Source: Butyrivibrio sp. (lineage in GTDB: Bacteria; Bacillota; Clostridia; Lachnospirales; Lachnospiraceae). From it: a stretch of 64,000 bases of DNA. Numbering within the stretch: the stretch's first letter is position 1; each line of letters opens with the position of its first letter. The DNA is taken from the NCBI GenBank assembly GCA_022486625.1, contig JAKVKH010000001.1:124001-188000 (forward strand), read 5' to 3'. Below the pieces are notes generated by a model that searched no databases, was not told where the DNA came from, and saw nothing but the letters and a program-made list of their open reading frames with translations. Positions 56,911-64,000 of the stretch are shown here, one piece after another. Made by a program: the position numbers and the translations under genes.

Positions 56911-56939
56911 TTGACTCACAGGGCATAATGAACTATTAT
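56911..56939 (+). promoter_or_regulatory. Promoter of the sugar importer / beta-galactosidase locus
   Basis: TTGACT (56911-56916) and TATTAT (56934-56939) are 17 bp apart. It gives a leader of about 145 bases before the first permease gene at 57092. It is flanked on both sides by cre-like boxes. Confidence 0.78.
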
Positions 56940-56946
56940 CATCATA

Positions 56947-56960
56947 TGAAATCGGTTACA
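56947..56960 (+). promoter_or_regulatory. cre-like box 2
   Basis: TGAAATCGGTTACA also matches TGWAANCGNTNWCA fully. It lies across the expected transcription start, a position where bound protein would block initiation. Box centres are 58 bp apart, allowing co-operative binding or looping. Confidence 0.7.
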
Positions 56961-57091
56961 AGAACTAAATAGTATGCAAGATGCACATAAATAAAACATA
57001 CAAAAAGACAATATAAATAAAAAATATTGCAAAAGTAGAACCAAATAGTGCAAATTGCATACGGCAGGAAAAGGGAAAAGGGGAGGAAAAC

Positions 57092-58057
57092 ATGGCAAAA
57101 AAGATGACAGCCACCGCGCCTGTAGTACAAAGGAGCGTTAAGAAACTGAGCACCTGGCAGATGATGAAACAGTATAAGATTCTGTTACTGATGTGTCTGC
57201 CGGCAATTGTATTTTTCTTTATATTTTCGTACATCCCGTTACCGGGTGTCTACATTGCCTTCACGAACTTCAAGTACAATCTTGGAATCTGGCACAGCCA
57301 GTTCGTGGGCTTCAAGAATTTTGAATTTCTGTTCCGTACAGGAGAGATCTGGAAACTGACCAGAAACACAGTACTTTACAATCTGGCATTCATTCTTCTG
57401 GGAAATCTGCTGCAGATCTTCATTGCAATTCTCCTGAACGAGATCATGAGCTACGGATTCAAGAAAATCACACAGAGTATGATGTTCCTGCCGCATTTCA
57501 TTTCAGACGTTCTGGTAGGACTTCTTGTTTACAACCTGTTCAATGCAGATTACGGCTTTATCAATTCCGTGATCAGATCCTTCGGCGGAGAAGGAATGAA
57601 TGTATATTCCAATCCGAATGCATGGCCATGGCTCCTGCCGCTGATCAATCTCTGGAAGTCCACAGGATATGGCTCTGTTGTATATTTTGCAGCCATCTGC
57701 GGTATTGATTCGGAAATTGTTGAAGCAGCCAAGGTCGATGGCGCCAATGCTTTTCAGAAAATCCGATACATTATTCTGCCGCAGCTGAAAGGCACAGTGA
57801 TCATCCTGCTTCTGTTCGCAGTCGGCGGTATTTTGAAGGGTAATTTCGGAATGTTCTATAACATCATCGGTAAGAACTCAGTTCTGTACGATACAACCGA
57901 TATTATTGAAACCTTCGTTTACCGTTCACTGATGACGAACTTTAACTTCCAGAATGCAAGTGCCGTCGGGCTATATCAGTCTATCTTCGGATTTGTGATC
58001 GTAATGCTCTGTAATAAGATTGTGAAGAAGATTGATCCGGATTATTCACTGTTCTGA
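57092..58057 (+). CDS. Polysaccharide-type ABC transporter permease (LplB-like)
   Basis: This 321-residue permease of the carbohydrate uptake class 1 group has six hydrophobic helices. It carries the typical LplB segments MCLPAIVFFFIFSYIPLPGVYIAF-like, the EAA loop EIVEAAKVDGANAFQKIRY and the ending KKIDPDYSLF. The first ~35 residues form a basic cytoplasmic tail. It heads an operon with a second permease and a lipoprotein but no ATPase; a shared MsmX/MsmK-type ATPase elsewhere is expected. Confidence 0.92.
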   Translation: MAKKMTATAPVVQRSVKKLSTWQMMKQYKILLLMCLPAIVFFFIFSYIPLPGVYIAFTNFKYNLGIWHSQFVGFKNFEFLFRTGEIWKLTRNTVLYNLAFILLGNLLQIFIAILLNEIMSYGFKKITQSMMFLPHFISDVLVGLLVYNLFNADYGFINSVIRSFGGEGMNVYSNPNAWPWLLPLINLWKSTGYGSVVYFAAICGIDSEIVEAAKVDGANAFQKIRYIILPQLKGTVIILLLFAVGGILKGNFGMFYNIIGKNSVLYDTTDIIETFVYRSLMTNFNFQNASAVGLYQSIFGFVIVMLCNKIVKKIDPDYSLF

Positions 58058-58090
58058 TGATGAAAAAAGAAATGAAAGGCGTGGGGTAAT

Positions 58091-59011
58091 ATGGCAAAAG
58101 AAAACACAGGGGTTAAAGCAAAAAAAATAAAACTTGATGCATCGGATATGATTGTCAGAGGCTTTGCCTATGTATTCATAACACTTTTCGCAGTGCTGTG
58201 TCTGTTCCCGTTTCTACTGATTGTAGCTACCTCCTTTACATCGGAGGCATCAATCATGAAATACGGATTTCAGATCTGGCCGAGGGAATTTTCTCTTTAT
58301 GCGTATCAGCTGATCTTCAAGACACCAATGGTCATGATCAAGACTTATGGACTTACCATTGGACTGACGGTAACAGGAACCGTAATCGGCCTGTTCATCG
58401 TTGCCATGACCGGATATGCACTGCAGAGACCGGATTTCCCGTTCAGAAACGGAATTTCCTTCTATATCTACTTTACAACACTGTTCAGCGGCGGACTTGT
58501 TCCTTTTTATCTGCTGGTAGTCAAATATCTGCATCTGAAGGACAGCTATTTTGCGATTCTGCTGCCGCTTCTGATGTCTCCGTGGCTGATTATTCTGATG
58601 AAGAATTTCGTAAAGGGCATTCCTTTTGAAATTACGGAGTCAGGTAAGATTGACGGAGCCAATGATTTCAAAATCTTTACCAGTCTGATTCTGCCGATGA
58701 TGACACCGGGACTTGCAACCATCGGACTGTTCATCGCACTTGGTTACTGGAATGAATGGTATTATTCATCACTGTTTCTTTCTTCAAAAGTGGATATCAG
58801 ACCGCTTCAGTATCAGCTGTACAGAATTATCAATGAGGTTAATTCACTGAAGAATTCAGTAGCCGGAGCAAATGTTGTGGTTACGGATCTTCCGGATGAG
58901 TCACTTAAGATGGCAACTGCAGTACTGGCAACAGGACCAATCATATTCCTGTATCCGTCAGTACAGAAGTATTTTATTTCAGGTATTACGGTCGGGGCCG
59001 TAAAAGGCTGA
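58091..59011 (+). CDS. Carbohydrate ABC transporter permease (YtcP/LplC-like)
   Basis: This 306-residue partner permease has six helices. Diagnostic stretches are TSFTSEASIMKYGFQIWP, the EAA loop EITESGKIDGANDFKIFTS and the ending YFISGITVGAVKG. An SD-like GGGG lies before the ATG. It pairs with the LplB-like subunit to form the channel. Confidence 0.92.
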   Translation: MAKENTGVKAKKIKLDASDMIVRGFAYVFITLFAVLCLFPFLLIVATSFTSEASIMKYGFQIWPREFSLYAYQLIFKTPMVMIKTYGLTIGLTVTGTVIGLFIVAMTGYALQRPDFPFRNGISFYIYFTTLFSGGLVPFYLLVVKYLHLKDSYFAILLPLLMSPWLIILMKNFVKGIPFEITESGKIDGANDFKIFTSLILPMMTPGLATIGLFIALGYWNEWYYSSLFLSSKVDIRPLQYQLYRIINEVNSLKNSVAGANVVVTDLPDESLKMATAVLATGPIIFLYPSVQKYFISGITVGAVKG

Positions 59012-59030
59012 GGGAAGTTTTTACAAGGTG

Positions 59031-59059
59031 ATCTTTCTTACCATGGGGGTAATGAAGAT
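59031..59059 (+). other. Stem-loop between permease and solute-binding protein genes
   Basis: ATCTT and TTACC pair with GGTAA and AAGAT across a 2x2 internal loop and the loop ATGGG. There is no T-run, so it is more likely a 5' stabiliser or processing site that raises lipoprotein expression over the permeases than a terminator. Confidence 0.4.
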
Positions 59060-59086
59060 AAAACAACATAAGGAAGGGAGTTTTAT

Positions 59087-60751
59087 ATGAAGAAGAAAGT
59101 TGTTTCAGTTTTACTCTGTGCAACAATGGTAGTAACCATGTTCACAGGCTGCGGCTCTGCTGCAGGAAACGGAGCATCAAACGGAGGATCAGCTGCAGAT
59201 GCAACAGCAACAGATGCCGCATCTACAGGAGACAGCCAGGCAGCTGCTGCCGGCACATCCGCATCGGGGGATCAGTGGTTTTCATCTGATATTGATACTT
59301 CTGAACATGTGGTGATCAATTATGTAACAACAGGTAATAAGCCTGACAATGATAACACCACACAGATGCTTGATCAGCTCAATAAGATTCTGACAGAGAA
59401 GTGCAATGCTGAGATTCAGATCACTTACATTGAATGGACAGATTATCTTACCAACTACAATCTGCTGTTGTCTTCTCTTGACGGATCAGTAGATCTTGTC
59501 GGAACAGCTACAGACTGGCTGGATGCATGGCCGAATGCCAAGAAGGGTGCATTCCTTCCGCTGACAGAAGATATGCTGTCAAAGTACTGCCCGAAGACAT
59601 ATGCACAGGTTTCCGAGAAGAACGACTGGGATTCCTGCAAATATAACGGAGACATTTATCTGATTCCTGAAGATAATTATGCACAGTGGACTAATCACGG
59701 CTTTATGTATCGTGATGATTATGCTAAGGAAGCAGGACTTACTTCCGGTGTAAATTCATGGGACGATATGGATACCTACTTTGCATCTGTCAAGAAGAAT
59801 CATCCGGATATCACACCGTGGGATTCTGATGGCACACAGTATACAACACTTGCAACAGGCTGGATGGCATCACATACACCTGCAGTCAGCATTGATGGTC
59901 TTGGAAGCTACATGTTCTATGGCAAGTCCAAAGATGATCTGTATACCGTATATTCTCCGTTCATGGATGACGATACACTTTACAAGTTCGCAGATATGAT
60001 GAAGAAGTGGAATGATGAAGGCGTCTGGACAAAGGACGTTCTGAACAACACAGGCGCAGCTACACGTGATGAATTTGCAGCAGGTCAGACTGCAGCAGAT
60101 CAGCATCATACACAGACCTGGTATTCCACAGATTCACCGAAGGCAAAGGCAGCAGGATTTGATTGCGGCTTCTTCTATTTCGGCAAGGAAACAAAGAACC
60201 TGACAAAGCTTTCTGTTACACATGGTGCAATGGCTGTCAGCGCAGCTTCCAAGAATCCGGAAAGAGCTCTGATGGTATATGACCTGATCCGTAACGATCC
60301 GGAATGCTACAGACTGTTCAACTACGGTATTGAAGGCAAGCAGTACACAGTTACCACAACAGATGGTGTTGATTATCTGACAAGACCGGATGGCTATGAT
60401 GCAACCAATGATTCCATCGTAACAGATTACTGGTGGGGACGTAACGATGATCTGGAACTGCCTGATGCAACATGGGATAACGATGGCAAGAAGAAGATGA
60501 GCGATGAGTATGATTCCTTCGCAATTGCATATCCTTATGGTCAGTTCGTTATCGACACAGATCCGATCAGCTCAGAGATTTCCAGTATGTCTGAAGTATG
60601 GGAAACCTACATGCCGCAGATCGCATTTGGACAGAGCAGTGATACAAAGGCTCTTGTAGATGAGTTCCGCTCCAAGATGAAGACAGCCGGCTATGATGAT
60701 GTACTGAAGTACATTCAGGATCAGATGACCCAGATGTATGGCAATAAGTAA
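59087..60751 (+). CDS. Carbohydrate ABC transporter solute-binding lipoprotein
   Basis: This 554-residue lipoprotein belongs to the LplA/LipO-type large solute-binding group that pairs with LplB/YtcP permeases. The lipobox is MFTGCGS with Cys near residue 22, followed by an Ala/Ser/Gly/Thr-rich linker of about 45 residues. Residues such as QWTNHGFMYRDDYAKEAGL in the mature domain are typical. Trp and Tyr are abundant, as expected in an oligosaccharide cleft. The next genes encode beta-galactosidases, so galactosides are the likely ligands. Confidence 0.92.
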   Translation: MKKKVVSVLLCATMVVTMFTGCGSAAGNGASNGGSAADATATDAASTGDSQAAAAGTSASGDQWFSSDIDTSEHVVINYVTTGNKPDNDNTTQMLDQLNKILTEKCNAEIQITYIEWTDYLTNYNLLLSSLDGSVDLVGTATDWLDAWPNAKKGAFLPLTEDMLSKYCPKTYAQVSEKNDWDSCKYNGDIYLIPEDNYAQWTNHGFMYRDDYAKEAGLTSGVNSWDDMDTYFASVKKNHPDITPWDSDGTQYTTLATGWMASHTPAVSIDGLGSYMFYGKSKDDLYTVYSPFMDDDTLYKFADMMKKWNDEGVWTKDVLNNTGAATRDEFAAGQTAADQHHTQTWYSTDSPKAKAAGFDCGFFYFGKETKNLTKLSVTHGAMAVSAASKNPERALMVYDLIRNDPECYRLFNYGIEGKQYTVTTTDGVDYLTRPDGYDATNDSIVTDYWWGRNDDLELPDATWDNDGKKKMSDEYDSFAIAYPYGQFVIDTDPISSEISSMSEVWETYMPQIAFGQSSDTKALVDEFRSKMKTAGYDDVLKYIQDQMTQMYGNK

Positions 60752-60792
60752 TAATTAAAGTATCCGCGTCGCGGATGGGGTATTGAGTATAT

Positions 60793-60846
60793 AAAGGGGC
60801 ACCACGCATCTGACAAGTCGTTTGGAGGCTGTGGTGCCCTTTTTTT
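60793..60846 (+). terminator. Intrinsic terminator after the solute-binding protein
   Basis: GGGGCACCAC (60796-60805) pairs with GTGGTGCCCT (60831-60840) and seven T residues follow. A small ATCCGC/GCGGAT dyad precedes it at 60762-60776. It likely sets the enzyme genes at a lower level than the importer. No convincing new promoter was seen before 60900. Confidence 0.82.
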
Positions 60847-60899
60847 GAAAAAATGGTTATACAGACTGTAAGAACTGTCGAAAGATACGGAGTGATATC

Positions 60900-63248
60900 A
60901 TGAAAATCTTACTGAATGATCATGTAAAGTTCATAAGGCAGGATGCAGAAGAAGCATGGAACCTCAGGACGGATGAATCCGCCTGGCAGGATGTGGTGCT
61001 TCCGCATGACTGGGCGGTTTCCTGCCCGTTTGACAGAAACTGTTCAAGCGGAACCGGATATCTTCCGGGAGGAACCGGATGGTACAGAATCCATTTTGAT
61101 CTTCCATCAGGATTTGAAGGTAAGAATATTTCCGTGTTTTTCGAGGGCGTTTACAAACATGCATCCGTGTGGTGCAATCAGTATTATCTGGGGCAATGGG
61201 CGAATGGCTACACTCCCTTTTCATTTGATCTGACAGGAACTGTAAGAGCAAAGAATAATGTGATCTCTGTCAGAGTTTCGCATGAGGATATATCGGATTC
61301 CAGATGGTATACGGGTTCCGGGATTGAGCGTCCGGTATATCTGCAGATCCGTGAAAAAGTATATGCAGATGAATATGACAGCAGTATGGAAACGCTGATG
61401 GCAGATGCGGATCATGCACGGATCAGAATCCGTCAGGCAGTCAGAAACAGCTCGGACCGCAGCCAGCGCGTAAGCGTCCGGAGTTTCCTGCGAGGAACCT
61501 TTTTCTGCGAGATGGAACAGGAGATTTCGGCGGGAGAAGAAAAAATACTGGAATATACGGGAATACTGGAAAAACCGGATATCTGGTCTTTGCAGACTCC
61601 GGTACTGACAGAATGGAAAATGCAGGTTACGGGAGAAAACGGGATGACGGAGGAAACGATGATCCGCACCGGGATTCGCACTTTCTGCTTTGATCCGGAT
61701 CAGGGTTTTTCACTGAATGGTGTTTCCATGAAACTGAAAGGTGTCTGTCTGCATGAAGATGCCGGCAGTTTTGGTAATGCCGTGCCTGAAAATGTATGGA
61801 AGAGAAGACTGTTAAAGCTGCAGAAGATGGGAGCCAATACCATACGGATGAGTCACAATCCGCACAGCGAAGCGCTTTACAGGCTGTGTGATGAACTGGG
61901 ATTTCTGGTTATTGATGAAGCTTTTGATGAATGGCAGGATCCCAAAAACAAATGGTGGCATGGACATAATGTATATCCGCCCAGACATCAGGGGTATTTT
62001 CTGGATTATCCGCAGTGGCATGAAAAGGATATTGCCTCTTTTGTCAAAGCAAGGCGAAGCCATCCATGTGTCATTATGTGGAGTATCGGAAATGAGATTG
62101 ATTATCCGAATGATCCGTACTGTCATGAAAGCTTTGCAGAGGTGACCGGGAATAATGACAATGGTAAGCCGCTTGAAGAGCGCAGATACGATCCGGATAA
62201 GCCGGATGCGATGCGGCTCGTCGCACTGGCACAGAATCTTGCAGAACTGGTAAAAAAATATGACACCACAAGACCGGTGTCACTTGCCAGTGCATTTCCG
62301 GAGCTGTCTTCAAGGACAGGCTTGTTCAGATCACTGGATGTCATCGGCTATAACTATAAAGAACAGTTTTATGAAGCAGATCATAAAAGGTTTCCGGATC
62401 AGCCGATTTTCGGAAGTGAAAACGGCCATGATCTGGCGGCATGGAAAGCAGTAACAGAGCATCCGTATATTGCAGGACAGTGCCTCTGGACCGGAATTGA
62501 CTATCTCGGCGAAACAACAGGATGGCCGGCGCATGGTTCCAGGGCAGGACATCTGACAACAGCAGGATTTGAAAAGGAAGATTACTATTTCAGGCAGAGC
62601 CTGTGGACTGAGAAGCCGATGATCAGACTCTGCGTGTGCGAACCGGATGCAGGAGACTGGATGGAACTGCGCAGGCATTCATGGAATGCCGCGCAGGGAA
62701 CAATGGTCAGGGCAGAGGTATATACCAATCTGCCGCAGGCGGAGCTCTTTCTGAATGGAAGAAGCCTTGGACGACAGGTTCACAGGGATGAAAAAGGAAA
62801 ATTTGTATGGGTGCTGCCATATGAAAACGGAGAACTCAGGGCAGCAGGATACAGCAGTGCTGACAGTAGGGAAACGGTGACAGATATCATCCGTTCGCAG
62901 AAGCAGAGCTGCAGGCTGGGGCTCAGGCTCCTGGAGCAGACGCTCCTTGCGGATGGCAACAGCATCGGGCAGGTTCAGATCGATGTACTGGATGCAGACG
63001 GAAATCTGCAGCCGGAAGCAGAAGATCTGATTGAAACAGAGGTCAGTGGACAGGCATCATTCCTCCACATGGACAATGGAAACCTTGCGGATATCACACC
63101 ATATACGGCCAGGCAGAGGCGGGCCTTTGGCGGGCATCTGATGCTGTACATCAGGACATCAGAAAGCCCGGGAGAAATTGTGATTTCTGCAGGAAGCAGA
63201 AATACCGGGCATGCACAGCTCCGTTTCCGCACAGAGGCAGCAGAATAA
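60900..63248 (+). CDS. GH2 beta-galactosidase/beta-glycosidase
   Basis: This 782-residue enzyme has no signal peptide, so it acts in the cytoplasm. Domains in order are the GH2 sugar-binding domain (1-170), an Ig-like domain (about 175-275), the TIM barrel (275-580) and C-terminal Ig-like domains. The acid/base Glu lies in WSIGNEID near residue 399, after RRSHPCVIM, and the nucleophile is in FGSENGHD near 507. GH2 also includes glucuronidases and mannosidases; a GH35 gene next door favours beta-galactosides. It follows the importer terminator. Confidence 0.9.
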   Translation: MKILLNDHVKFIRQDAEEAWNLRTDESAWQDVVLPHDWAVSCPFDRNCSSGTGYLPGGTGWYRIHFDLPSGFEGKNISVFFEGVYKHASVWCNQYYLGQWANGYTPFSFDLTGTVRAKNNVISVRVSHEDISDSRWYTGSGIERPVYLQIREKVYADEYDSSMETLMADADHARIRIRQAVRNSSDRSQRVSVRSFLRGTFFCEMEQEISAGEEKILEYTGILEKPDIWSLQTPVLTEWKMQVTGENGMTEETMIRTGIRTFCFDPDQGFSLNGVSMKLKGVCLHEDAGSFGNAVPENVWKRRLLKLQKMGANTIRMSHNPHSEALYRLCDELGFLVIDEAFDEWQDPKNKWWHGHNVYPPRHQGYFLDYPQWHEKDIASFVKARRSHPCVIMWSIGNEIDYPNDPYCHESFAEVTGNNDNGKPLEERRYDPDKPDAMRLVALAQNLAELVKKYDTTRPVSLASAFPELSSRTGLFRSLDVIGYNYKEQFYEADHKRFPDQPIFGSENGHDLAAWKAVTEHPYIAGQCLWTGIDYLGETTGWPAHGSRAGHLTTAGFEKEDYYFRQSLWTEKPMIRLCVCEPDAGDWMELRRHSWNAAQGTMVRAEVYTNLPQAELFLNGRSLGRQVHRDEKGKFVWVLPYENGELRAAGYSSADSRETVTDIIRSQKQSCRLGLRLLEQTLLADGNSIGQVQIDVLDADGNLQPEAEDLIETEVSGQASFLHMDNGNLADITPYTARQRRAFGGHLMLYIRTSESPGEIVISAGSRNTGHAQLRFRTEAAE

Positions 63249-63278
63249 TCTTGAGACAAATGAATCGAGGATAGCAAC

Positions 63279-64000
63279 ATGAAGGGAATTGAAATCAAAG
63301 ACAGATTTTATCTGAATGGGGAACCGTTCCAGCTGATTTCCGGAGCTGTTCATTATTTCAGAATTGTTCCGCAGTACTGGCAGGACAGACTGGAAAAACT
63401 GAAGGCGATGGGATGTAATACGGTTGAAACCTATATTCCGTGGAATGTACATGAACCTGCCAGGGGGGAATTCCATTTTGAAGGAATGTGCGACATTGGA
63501 CATTTCATTGATCTGGCAGCGGAACTGGGACTTCATGTGATTCTGCGTCCGTCACCATATATCTGTGCAGAATGGGAATTTGGCGGGCTTCCGTCATGGC
63601 TGCTCAAAGAAGACGGCATGAAACTGCGTTGCAGTTATGAGCCGTATCAGGAACTGGTTCGCGAATACTATTCCGTACTTCTGCCATATCTGGCACCTTA
63701 CCAGATCGATCAGGGCGGTCCGGTCATCATGATGCAGATTGAAAATGAATACGGTTATTATGGCGATGATCATTCCTATATGGAATGGATGCGTGATCTG
63801 ATGAGAGAATATGGAATTACCGTACCGCTGTTTACTTCGGATGGCCCGTTTGATGATTCCTTCCGCGGGGGCAGAATCGATGGCATACTGCAGACCGGGA
63901 ACTTCGGTTCCAAGGCAGAAGAACGCTTTGGCTTCATGAAGAAATATGTGGACGGCCCGCTGGCCTGCATGGAATTCTGGCTTGGATGGTTTGACAACTG
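63279..64000 (+). CDS. GH35 beta-galactosidase, N-terminal part (runs off the window)
   Basis: The frame opens at ATG 63279 (CGAGG eight bases upstream) and is still open at base 64000, giving 240 residues. The start FYLNGEPFQLISGAVHYFR and YIPWNVHEP are standard for GH35. The acid/base Glu is in QIENEYG near residue 157, and the nucleophile Glu is in CMEFWLGWFDNW near 232, the last bases seen. No signal peptide is present. The family is usually 580-600 residues or more, so over half is outside the window. Confidence 0.95.
   Translation, partial: MKGIEIKDRFYLNGEPFQLISGAVHYFRIVPQYWQDRLEKLKAMGCNTVETYIPWNVHEPARGEFHFEGMCDIGHFIDLAAELGLHVILRPSPYICAEWEFGGLPSWLLKEDGMKLRCSYEPYQELVREYYSVLLPYLAPYQIDQGGPVIMMQIENEYGYYGDDHSYMEWMRDLMREYGITVPLFTSDGPFDDSFRGGRIDGILQTGNFGSKAEERFGFMKKYVDGPLACMEFWLGWFDN

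Overview
The window looks like chromosome from an anaerobic, low-to-mid GC Firmicute, most likely a gut Lachnospiraceae (class Clostridia). The pointers are the mraZ-led division/cell-wall cluster with divIB, a DUF5688 protein, PASTA kinase signalling, NADP-type glutamate dehydrogenase, CcpA-type cre boxes, beta-galactosidases with a polysaccharide-type ABC importer, and typical SD sites with TTG starts on ftsZ and the PP2C phosphatase. Species cannot be fixed from the sequence alone. Most genes lie on the plus strand; the only minus-strand block is the fructose PTS locus.

Layout. 1-10.2 kb: 3' end of priA, then def, fmt, a membrane Zn-peptidase, rsmB, rlmN, PP2C phosphatase, PASTA kinase, rsgA and ychF (translation, rRNA modification, Ser/Thr signalling). 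10.3-11.3 kb: lgt. 11.4-21.5 kb: division and wall cluster mraZ-rsmH-ftsL-pbp-mraY-murD-ftsW-divIB-ftsZ, opened by a promoter and a five-copy MraZ box. 21.7-27.4 kb: nrdR and a five-gene peptide ABC importer. 27.4-29.3 kb: a group II intron with its reverse transcriptase, inserted directly behind the importer's terminator.

29.4-40.5 kb is the accessory highlight. A cystathionine-synthase/lyase family enzyme and a MalY-type C-S lyase precede an operon of nifB-, nifH-, nifX-, nifD- and nifK-like genes, a polar-amino-acid-type ABC importer and a second nifX-like gene. NifH and NifB keep their signature residues and NifD/NifK keep the P-cluster cysteine pattern. There is no nifE or nifN here, and the NifD-like protein has no obvious counterpart of the cofactor-binding histidine. 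The gene set equals that of methylthio-alkane reductase (B, H, D, K). The two transcription units share a 21-bp dyad, ATCATA-N9-TATGAW, just after their -10 boxes. My reading is a nitrogenase-like reductase that probably cleaves an imported sulfur compound and feeds thiol assimilation. The substrate is not shown by the sequence.

40.5-48.7 kb: an unknown small protein, a split-barrel flavoprotein, a YqeG phosphatase, an AroE-AroK fusion, AroQ, EF-P, DUF5688, tRNA-Arg(CCG), an SH3 surface protein and a Gfo/Idh oxidoreductase. 48.8-50.4 kb: gdhA behind a leader with an internal terminator hairpin, ending in a 24-bp tandem repeat. 50.4-56.6 kb (minus): fruR-fruK-fruA-ptsH-ptsI, with a row of hairpins before ptsH. 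56.9-64 kb: a cre-flanked promoter driving a two-permease and lipoprotein importer without its own ATPase, followed by GH2 and GH35 beta-galactosidases; the latter runs off the window.
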